From assembly GCA_002344355.1 (NCBI GenBank), contig DDTN01000042.1:1-14043 (forward strand): a stretch of 14,043 bases of DNA. The letters are read 5' to 3'. The DNA comes from Proteobacteria bacterium UBA2363 (lineage in GTDB: Bacteria; Pseudomonadota; Gammaproteobacteria; Xanthomonadales; UBA2363). Below the pieces are notes generated by a model. It ran no database searches and was not told where the DNA came from. It worked only from the letters and a program-made list of their open reading frames with translations. Each line of letters starts with the position of its first letter. The first letter of the stretch is position 1. Made by a program: the position numbers and the translations under genes. Below, one piece after another: positions 1 to 6,770 of this stretch.

Positions 1-133
1 GTGGATACTAGGTTAACGCTTATGGGGGCTGGGGGAGAGGGAGGTCCGGCGACGCCGGGCACGCCGGCGCACCGCGAGGAGCGCGTGCCGGCGCGGACGG
101 CCGGGCAGCGTGCCCGCCGGCCCGGGGCCGTGT
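1..133. other. Non-coding stretch downstream of tamB
   Basis: No gene is supported here. The first 30 or so bases are clearly less GC-rich than the rest of the window and contain the palindrome GTTAAC (about 13-18). The remainder is GC-rich with weak dyads: arms at 62-68 and 87-93 (7 bp, extendable by a G-T and a C-G pair), and a 6-bp stem at 102-107/111-116 with a 3-nt loop. Neither is followed by a T-tract on the minus strand, so no convincing intrinsic terminator for tamB can be named. Confidence 0.5.
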
Positions 134-3100
134 TCAGCGCTCGTAGCGGTAGTTGATGCCGGCCTTGTCCTCGCGGGTGCCCGAGGACGCCTCCAGTTCG
201 AAGCGCTCGCTGAGGCGGTAGCGCAGGGTCAGCAACTGGCTGCCATCGAACAGGCTGCGGCCGTAGCCCAGGTACAGCCGCGGCGACAGGTACTTGCCGA
301 CCGTCAGGGCACCGGCGCCCAGATCGCGCGAGGTGCCGACGCCGACCTCGTCCAGGCCCAGCCGGGCGCCCAGCGAGCGCGCCAGCAGGTCGCCGCCGGC
401 CGTGGTCAGGGCCGCGGCGGCGGTGCCCAGCACGTCGGCGTCGCCGGCGCTGGTGGCCTGCCGGAGCGGCCGGCCCAGCACCAGCCAGGACAGCGCCTCG
501 GCCTGGTCCATGGACGGCACCGAATAGACCTCCAGCACCGGCCGCGTCGCATTGCCTGTCACCGCCAGGCCGACCACCACTTCCTGGACCCGGCGCACGG
601 CGCGGATGTCGAGCAGCGGGTTCTCGATCGGGCCGCCGGCGAACACCAGCCTGCCGCGTTCGATCTCCAGGTCCTGGCCGTAGGCCTGGTAGTCGCCGGC
701 GACGACGATCTCGCCACGCGCCGTGGTCGGCCGGCGCGGGCGCTCGCGCACCTGCAGGGCGCCCGACAGCCGGCCGTCCAGCCCGTAGCCCTCGATGGTG
801 ACGCGCTGCCCCAGCCGCACCTCGATGTCGGCGATCACCGGCAAGGCGGCCGCTTCCTCGTTGGCGGGCAGCCGCTCGTCGTCGACCACCCCGATGTCCG
901 CCGAGGGCTGCGCGACGCCCGACTCGAAGCGGTCCGGGCGCAGCGCCGCCTGCGGCACCTGCACGCTGCCGGTGACGCGCAGTCCCCGCGCGTTGCCCCG
1001 CAGTTGCAGGTCGGGCGAAACCACCACCCGCGCCTCGGGCAGGTCGGCGACCAGCACCTCCTGGCCGGTGACGCGCAGTTCCATCGGCAGGCGGCCGTCG
1101 GCGGGCAGGCCGACCCAGCCGTCCACCGCCAGCGTGCCGCTGCCGCCGGTGCCGGCGCGTGCCTCGACCTGGAAGCGGCCGTCGTCACCGCCGACCACCC
1201 GGGCCGAGCCGTCGCGCACCCGCAGGCCCAGCGCGGGCAGTTCGGTGGCGAATGCGGACAGGGTCAGTTCGCCGTCGGCGCGCGGTGCCGCCAGCGTGCC
1301 GGACAGCGTCAGCCGGCCATCCAGGCGCCCCTCCGGCTGCTCCAGTTCCGGCACCAGCAGCGCCAGCACCGACAGCTCGGGCAGGGTGAGCTCCACCTCG
1401 CCCTGCAGGGCCTGGGCTTCGCCGCTGGTTGCGACGGTTGCCTGGATGCGGCCGGCCGGCGAGAGTTCGACCTGCAGGTCGCCGGAGGCCTGCGCCGGCT
1501 CCAAGACCACGGTGGCGTCGACGGTGGTCCAGCCGATCAGCACCTCGTCCGCCTCGCCCTCGATGCCGGGCAGCACCAGGCTGCCCGGCGAGGCCTCGAC
1601 GCGGGCGCTGCCGAGCAGGCCGCCGTCGCCGTCGATGCGCAGGCGCAGCTCGCCACCGAGCTCGCCATCTGCGCGCACCTCGCTGGCCGCAAGCGCGCTC
1701 AGCCAGGCCGCCGGCAGGCGGCGCAGGCTGGCATCCACCGAGCCGCCGGTGTCCTGGCGCCAGTCGGCGGCGACGCACAGGCGGGTCGGCGCCGCCTGCA
1801 GGCAGGCCTGTTCCAGGCCGAGGTGCGCGGCGGAGGCGGACAGCGCGACCGGCTCCGCCAGCACCAGCGGTTCGGGCAGATCATCCGCACGCAGGGAGAG
1901 TTCCCTCAGGCGACCATCGAAGGCCGGGCCGGGCTGGCCGAGGCGGCCCTCCAGCGCCAGCTCGGCGGTGCCGCGGCCGGTCACCGACAACTCGGCGGCG
2001 AGCTCGGCGAGATCCGCGCGTGAGGACAGGCGCAGCGTCAGTTCCTCGATGCGCTCCTCGCCGATCGCCACGCCGCTGGCGCGCACCGTCGCCGCGGGCT
2101 GCCCTGACAGATCGGTCCGGAGGTCGAATTCCGCGTCGGCCGCGGCGACCTCGATGCCGGGCAGCACCAGGTCCTGCGCGTCGGCGCGGCCGGACAGCAA
2201 CAGCGCCGGCCAGGCGCCGGCGACGCGGAGGTCCGCGCTGGCGTTGCCGCGGGCGCCGTCGAGCAGCAGCCCCGGCTCGGGCAGGCGCAACACCACGGCG
2301 GCATCGAGCGCGGGCGCCAGGTCGCCCTCGACCCGGATCCGGTTGCCGCCCAGGTCAAGGGCCAGGTCGGCGGCGATCCGCTCGCCGCTGGCGGTCAGCC
2401 AGCCGCTGCCGGACAGCGGCCGGTCGCGCAGGCTGCCGCCGACGCGGTCGAGGTCGAGGCGGCCGTCGTGACCCCCGGCTTCGCGCAATGCGCCACTGGT
2501 GCGGGCCTCCAGGTCGACCGCCCCGGGCCAGTCGGGCGCCAGCATCCCCGGGTCCAGCCCGCGCGCCGAGAGCGCCAGGTCCCAGGCCGGCGCCGCGGCC
2601 AGGTCGAGCGTGCCTGTGGCTTCCAGCCAGCCCGCGCCGGTGCCCAGCCGCGCCTGGCGCAGCACCAGGGTGCCGGCCGGATCGCCCTCGACCTGCAGGC
2701 GCAGGTCCAGGATCCTATCGTCGACGGTCGCCACCAGGGCGGCGGTCGCGGCCAGATCGCCGTTGCTGCCGGCCACCACCACGGTGCCGCTGCTGTCCAG
2801 GCGCTGGAAGGGGCTGGCCAGCGGCGGACTGAGCGACTGCCAGGCGAACACGCCCTCGGCCTGCAGTCCGGCCTGCGAGAAATCCAGCCGGCCGTCGCCC
2901 AGCACCCGGCCGGGACCGTCGGCCTCGGCCAGATCAAGGCTTTCCAGCACCAGCACCGGAGCCTGCCAGGACGCCGCCAGGCGGTTCAGGACCAGGGTCT
3001 GGTCGTCCAGGACCAGGGATCCCGAGAGCGCGCCGGCCGTGCCCTCGCCCTCGCCGGTGAGCGCTAAAGCCACCCGTCCCAGGGGCGGGTCGGCCAGCAG

Positions 3101-3910
3101 GTCGGCCAGGTCGATGCCGTCGCTGCGCGCCTCCAGCAGCCAGGCGGCGCTGCCCGCCCCGGCGGGACGGCGCAGGTGCAGCGTGGCCGGCCCCGGCTGG
3201 TGCAGCGCCAGGTCCAGCGCGGGCGCCGATTGCGGGCCGTGCACCACCACGTCGGCGCGCACCGGTGCCGCCATCCCTTCGACCTGCCAGGACCCCGCCA
3301 GCCGGGCCTCGCCGGCCCAGTCGGCCGCGGTGTCGAGATCGGCGTCCAGGCGCAGCTCGCCCTCGGGCGCGCGCACCTGGAGCGCCTCGACCTCGACCCG
3401 CGCGCCGCGCCAGTGCAATCCGCCGGTGACCTCGTCGAGCACCAGCACCGGTTCGCCGGCGGCATCCTCGACCCGCACATCGTCGACCCGAAGCGCGTCG
3501 ACCCGCAGCGCCACCGGCAGCGCGATGGCCGGCAGCTCGAACGGCGTATCGGTCTCGGCCGGGGGCTGGCCTGGCGCCGGCAGGCGCACGCGCACGCCCT
3601 GCAGCGTCACGCCGGTGAGGTGCAGCTCGCCGCCCAGCAGGCGCCGGCTGCGCGGACTGATCTCCAGCACCTCGGCCTGCAGGCGGCCGACCGCCGGGTC
3701 TTCGTATTCGACGCCTTCAAGCCGCAGCCCCCCCAGCAACGAGCCCTGGGCCTGCTGCCAGCGCAGGTTGTCGTCCAGCAGGATCGCGCTGCGGCCGAGC
3801 ACGAAGCGCAGGCCGCTGCCGGTGCCGCCCAGCCAGGCGACCAGCAGCACTAGCACCAGCAGCACCGCCGCAAGGCCGATGACGGTGCGGCGTAGCCAGC
3901 GCCGCTTCAC
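134..3910 (-). CDS. tamB: TamB, inner-membrane-anchored translocation/lipid-transfer protein
   Basis: A 1258-residue protein starting at GTG (3910-3908), which overlaps the tamA stop codon as GTGA; the reading frame stays open much further upstream, but that part lies antisense-free inside tamA and is not the gene. Residues 1-8 are basic (V-K-R-R-W-L-R-R) and residues 9-28 form one hydrophobic helix, so this is a signal anchor with the bulk in the periplasm. The body is a long series of short beta-strand repeats typical of AsmA-like/TamB proteins. About residues 930-1258 match the conserved C-terminal TamB (DUF490) domain, which ends in strands finishing with N-Y-R-Y-E-R. In the family this end binds TamA, and the beta-groove spans the periplasm; proposed roles are outer-membrane protein insertion and anterograde phospholipid transport. 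Length agrees with E. coli TamB (about 1260 residues). The position directly after tamA supports the call strongly. Confidence 0.95.
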   Translation of the reverse strand: MKRRWLRRTVIGLAAVLLVLVLLVAWLGGTGSGLRFVLGRSAILLDDNLRWQQAQGSLLGGLRLEGVEYEDPAVGRLQAEVLEISPRSRRLLGGELHLTGVTLQGVRVRLPAPGQPPAETDTPFELPAIALPVALRVDALRVDDVRVEDAAGEPVLVLDEVTGGLHWRGARVEVEALQVRAPEGELRLDADLDTAADWAGEARLAGSWQVEGMAAPVRADVVVHGPQSAPALDLALHQPGPATLHLRRPAGAGSAAWLLEARSDGIDLADLLADPPLGRVALALTGEGEGTAGALSGSLVLDDQTLVLNRLAASWQAPVLVLESLDLAEADGPGRVLGDGRLDFSQAGLQAEGVFAWQSLSPPLASPFQRLDSSGTVVVAGSNGDLAATAALVATVDDRILDLRLQVEGDPAGTLVLRQARLGTGAGWLEATGTLDLAAAPAWDLALSARGLDPGMLAPDWPGAVDLEARTSGALREAGGHDGRLDLDRVGGSLRDRPLSGSGWLTASGERIAADLALDLGGNRIRVEGDLAPALDAAVVLRLPEPGLLLDGARGNASADLRVAGAWPALLLSGRADAQDLVLPGIEVAAADAEFDLRTDLSGQPAATVRASGVAIGEERIEELTLRLSSRADLAELAAELSVTGRGTAELALEGRLGQPGPAFDGRLRELSLRADDLPEPLVLAEPVALSASAAHLGLEQACLQAAPTRLCVAADWRQDTGGSVDASLRRLPAAWLSALAASEVRADGELGGELRLRIDGDGGLLGSARVEASPGSLVLPGIEGEADEVLIGWTTVDATVVLEPAQASGDLQVELSPAGRIQATVATSGEAQALQGEVELTLPELSVLALLVPELEQPEGRLDGRLTLSGTLAAPRADGELTLSAFATELPALGLRVRDGSARVVGGDDGRFQVEARAGTGGSGTLAVDGWVGLPADGRLPMELRVTGQEVLVADLPEARVVVSPDLQLRGNARGLRVTGSVQVPQAALRPDRFESGVAQPSADIGVVDDERLPANEEAAALPVIADIEVRLGQRVTIEGYGLDGRLSGALQVRERPRRPTTARGEIVVAGDYQAYGQDLEIERGRLVFAGGPIENPLLDIRAVRRVQEVVVGLAVTGNATRPVLEVYSVPSMDQAEALSWLVLGRPLRQATSAGDADVLGTAAAALTTAGGDLLARSLGARLGLDEVGVGTSRDLGAGALTVGKYLSPRLYLGYGRSLFDGSQLLTLRYRLSERFELEASSGTREDKAGINYRYER

Positions 3911-5769
3911 AGCGACGGTCCGATGACCAGGTGCAGGGCGACCTGGCGGTCCGGCGTATCCAGCCCGTGCGCGACATCCAGTCGCACCAGTCCCACCGGC
4001 GAGCGCCAGCGCACCCCGGCGCCGATGCCGTTGCGGGTGCGGAAGCGGCCCTGGGTGTACGCGTTGCCCGAATCCACGAAGCCCGCCACCGCCCAGTCGC
4101 GCGCGACGTCGCGCTCGAACTCGACGCTGGCCACGGCCAGGTGCTCGCCGCCCAGCACCCGGCCCTCGTCGTCTTCGGGACCGAGGGTCTGAAATCCGTA
4201 GCCGCGCACGGTGCGGTCGCCGCCCGCGTAGAAGCGCAGTGGCGGCGGCAGGGCGTCGAAGTCGTCCACCCAGGTGGCGCCGAGCTGGCCGCGCAGGTGC
4301 AGGCGCTGGCGCTCGCCGAGCGGATGGATCAGGCGCGCCTCGGCGCGCAGCTGCACGAAATCGGTGTCCGACAGCAGCGCGTCGCTGCCGGCGCGCGCCT
4401 CCAGGGACAGGCTCCAGCCCCGGGTGGGAAAGAGGTCGTCGTTGGCGACCCGCCGGCTCAGGCGCCCTTCCGCGAACACCAGGGTGGAGCTGCGCCGCTG
4501 GTCGGCGACCTCGAAGTCGCCGTACATGGCGCGCAGCCCGAGGTCGCGCAGCCAACCGCGCCACAGGCGGTTCTCCATGGCGTACAGGCTGGTGGTGTCG
4601 GATTCGCTGGTGTCGGTCTGCTCACGCAGGTGCGAGACGCCGACATTCAGCGTGCGCATGCCCTCGCCCGGCCGCGGCATGGCGTAGTTCGCGGCGGCCG
4701 CGGTGCGCCGCTGGCTGACCTCGGCTTCGGCGCTGACCCGGTGGCCCCGCCGGTTCACCCAGCGGCGCAGCACGCTGCCGCGCACGCCGACCCCGGAATC
4801 GGTGCCGATCGACACGCCGCCGGTGAACACGTGGCGCGCCGCCGGGGTGACCTCGACGATGATCGGCACGCTGGGAGCGGTCCCGTCGTCGCCGTCCTCC
4901 GTGGTGTCGTCCGGGACGCCGTCGTCGCCGGCGCTTGCCCCCGCCTCGCCATCCGCCGGCCGCTCCTCGCCCGGGCGGGGGGCGACCAGCTCGCCGGAGG
5001 GGCCGCGGCGCCGGGCGATCCGCGGCGACACCGACACGAAGGCGAAGTAGTCGGCATCGATCAGGCGCCGCTGCAGGGCCAGCAGGTCGTCGGCGAGATA
5101 CGGCTGTCCCGGGCGGTGCCGGACGAAGCGCTGCATGAAGTCGTCGTCGAACTGGGCGCCCTCGAACACCGTCTCCCCGTAGCGGTAGCGCGGCCCGGTG
5201 TCCCAGGCCAGCGCGATGTCGGCGGCGCGGTCTTCCCGGTACACACGCACCTGCGAGGTGGTCTGCCGCGCCCGCAGGTAGCCGCGGCCCTCGATGGCGC
5301 TGCCCAGCGCGGACTTGCCGCGCTCCCAGTCGCCGTGCACCAGGCGGTCGCCGGGCTGCAGCGGGAATCCCGGCAGCAGGGCGGCCAGCCCGGCATCGCC
5401 GGCGCCCTCGCCGAGGAAGCCGATGTCGAGCTCGCGCACGCGGATGGCATTGCCGACCCGCACGCGGTAGCGCGCCACCCAGTCCTCGCCCTGCCGGCTC
5501 AGCTCGCCCTCGACGGTGGCCCGGTAGTAGCCGAACGCTTCCAGGGTGCGCAGCAGGGCCTCGGGCCCCTGGGCATGCAGGCGGCGCGCCTGGGCGGGGC
5601 TGATGCGGCGTTCGCGCCAGGCGTACAGCGGGGCGGCCCGTTCCAGGTTCTCGCGCAGGGCGGCACCCCGGATGCCCTCGATCTCGATCCGCACCGATGC
5701 GGCGGCCGGGCCGGCGCCCGCCAGAAGGAGGACCAGCCACAGGGCCGTGGTTGGAAATGAGCGTCGCAT
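3907..5769 (-). CDS. tamA: TamA, Omp85-family outer-membrane protein
   Basis: A 620-residue protein with a Sec signal peptide (residues 1-24, hydrophobic core W-L-V-L-L-L-A-G, cleavage probably after A-A-A). About residues 25-105, 107-195 and 196-315 fit three POTRA domains, and 316-620 a 16-strand Omp85 barrel. The conserved loop-6 motif V-R-G-Y is at 521-524 in the context G-G-D-R-T-V-R-G-Y-G. In the family TamA sits in the outer membrane and works with TamB to insert some outer-membrane proteins; a lipid-transport role is also discussed. An acidic low-complexity stretch (252-299) interrupts POTRA3, which makes the protein longer than E. coli TamA (about 577). The start ATG is 24 nt after the stop of the upstream VTT gene; the Shine-Dalgarno sequence is weak, which suggests coupling to upstream translation. 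Its stop overlaps the tamB start. Confidence 0.95.
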   Translation of the reverse strand: MRRSFPTTALWLVLLLAGAGPAAASVRIEIEGIRGAALRENLERAAPLYAWRERRISPAQARRLHAQGPEALLRTLEAFGYYRATVEGELSRQGEDWVARYRVRVGNAIRVRELDIGFLGEGAGDAGLAALLPGFPLQPGDRLVHGDWERGKSALGSAIEGRGYLRARQTTSQVRVYREDRAADIALAWDTGPRYRYGETVFEGAQFDDDFMQRFVRHRPGQPYLADDLLALQRRLIDADYFAFVSVSPRIARRRGPSGELVAPRPGEERPADGEAGASAGDDGVPDDTTEDGDDGTAPSVPIIVEVTPAARHVFTGGVSIGTDSGVGVRGSVLRRWVNRRGHRVSAEAEVSQRRTAAAANYAMPRPGEGMRTLNVGVSHLREQTDTSESDTTSLYAMENRLWRGWLRDLGLRAMYGDFEVADQRRSSTLVFAEGRLSRRVANDDLFPTRGWSLSLEARAGSDALLSDTDFVQLRAEARLIHPLGERQRLHLRGQLGATWVDDFDALPPPLRFYAGGDRTVRGYGFQTLGPEDDEGRVLGGEHLAVASVEFERDVARDWAVAGFVDSGNAYTQGRFRTRNGIGAGVRWRSPVGLVRLDVAHGLDTPDRQVALHLVIGPSL

Positions 5770-5793
5770 GAGGGCAGGCTAGCCCGCCGTTCC

Positions 5794-6507
5794 TTAACGT
5801 TCTGCGATGGCGCCCCGCCGGGAGCGGAGCAACGCCGGCACCAGGACCAGCAGGGCCAGCGCCAGCAACGGCAGCCACCAGCGCGGATCGGCCAGCATCT
5901 CGGCGTGCAGGGGACGGCCGGAACGCAGCTCGAAGGCGAGCTGGCTGCCCAGCCAGGCGAGCAGGCCGGCATTGCCCAGCGGCCCGACCGCGCTGGCGGC
6001 GATGAACACCGGCCAGCGACAACGCAGCAGCGCCAGCACCGCGGTGGCGATGCCGTTGGGCAGCACCGGCAGCGCGCGCAGGAACAGCGCGAACAGCAGG
6101 GGACTGCGCTGGAACCGTTGCTGCGATTGCGCGGCGACGCGGCTGGCGCGCGGGTCCAGGGACCGGGAAGCGGACAGGGCCAGGCGCAGGGCGGCGAACA
6201 GCACGCTGGTGCCGAGCACCGTGCCCGCCATGGCCACCGCCAGCGCCGGCACCACGCCGAGCAGGAAGCCGGACACCGCGAACAGGCCGGCGGCACCGGG
6301 CAGTCCCAGGGCGCTGACCGCGGCGATCGCCGATGCCAGCAGGGCGCCGGTCAGCCAGGGCCGGCTGCTGGCCAGTCCCAGGAAGTCGCTGGCCTGCGTC
6401 AGCACGGCGGTCGGGGCCAGCCAGTGCAGCGCGCCGGTGGCGAGCAGGGCCGCGGCCGCGGCCGCCAGCAGCACGAGCGGCAGCAGCCGCAGCAGTCGGG
6501 TCGTCAT
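5794..6507 (-). CDS. TVP38/TMEM64 (VTT/DedA-superfamily) membrane protein
   Basis: A 237-residue integral membrane protein. Hydrophobic segments lie near residues 5-27, 53-68, 72-108 (a long hairpin rich in G and A), 137-160, 166-190 and 208-227. The family signature is visible: G-L-P-G-A-A-G at 68-74, then G-F-L-L-G (80-84), and the second half F-L-R-A-L-P-V-L-P-N (142-151, with R144, P147 and P150) followed by G-P-L-G-N (175-179). VTT-domain proteins have two re-entrant hairpins; characterised relatives are lipid scramblases (TMEM41B, VMP1) and undecaprenyl-phosphate flippases (some DedA proteins). The exact substrate cannot be read from the sequence. The ATG at 6507 is chosen because it precedes a typical membrane N-terminus; no Shine-Dalgarno sequence is seen, but a TACCAT element ends 6 nt before it. 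It is the first gene of the tam operon, 24 nt before tamA. Confidence 0.85.
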   Translation of the reverse strand: MTTRLLRLLPLVLLAAAAAALLATGALHWLAPTAVLTQASDFLGLASSRPWLTGALLASAIAAVSALGLPGAAGLFAVSGFLLGVVPALAVAMAGTVLGTSVLFAALRLALSASRSLDPRASRVAAQSQQRFQRSPLLFALFLRALPVLPNGIATAVLALLRCRWPVFIAASAVGPLGNAGLLAWLGSQLAFELRSGRPLHAEMLADPRWWLPLLALALLVLVPALLRSRRGAIAER

Positions 6508-6513
6508 GGCCGG

Positions 6514-6519
6514 ATGGTA
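6514..6519 (-). promoter_or_regulatory. Candidate -10 element of the VTT-tamA-tamB operon
   Basis: Read on the minus strand this is TACCAT, 4 of 6 to the TATAAT consensus. Six bases separate it from the ATG, so a normal transcription start would fall on the A of the start codon, giving a leaderless mRNA. No recognisable -35 hexamer lies 16-18 bp upstream. The same TACCAT hexamer appears upstream of the nuclease gene. The evidence is only positional. Confidence 0.25.
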
Positions 6520-6702
6520 GCGGGCGCGGAGGGCGGCCGGACGGATCCGACGCGGGTCGTGGCACGCTGCCGCTGCCGCCCGCGCTTCCGGCAACGGCAC
6601 GCCGGAGTGTCGACGACCGCCCGGATCGTCCCGGCCCGCGCCGTTGCGGTCGCGGCCACGACTTGGGCCCGGAGCCTGGAACGGTTGGGGCGCCGGCAAC
6701 GG

Positions 6703-6728
6703 AAAAGGGCCGCCCCGGGGCGGCCCTT
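6703..6728 (-). terminator. Intrinsic terminator of the secreted nuclease gene
   Basis: A perfect dyad with 12-bp arms (6705-6716 and 6717-6728) sits 43 nt after the nuclease stop codon. On the minus strand the stem is rich in G and C and runs straight into TTTT (6706-6703), as expected of a Rho-independent terminator. On the plus strand no T-run of that kind follows the stem, so it points toward the minus-strand gene. The two arms are directly adjacent, so the loop would be formed by opening the central C/G pairs. Confidence 0.85.
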
Positions 6729-6770
6729 CCGTCGGGACCCGGCGGCGGTCCGGCGACCGCCGCGGCCCGT

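Noticed and set aside
62..93. Terminator of tamB
   Set aside because: The hairpin arms are short and no T-tract follows on the minus strand.
110..2023. Long plus-strand open frame of 637 codons opposite tamB
   Set aside because: It is a shadow of tamB in GC-rich DNA: A/R/G/Q-rich, with no domain pattern, while the opposite strand encodes a recognisable family protein.
3911..4564. N-terminal extension of TamB inside tamA
   Set aside because: The extension is an arginine-rich frame shadow of tamA; the GTG at 3910 gives the expected basic signal anchor and family length.
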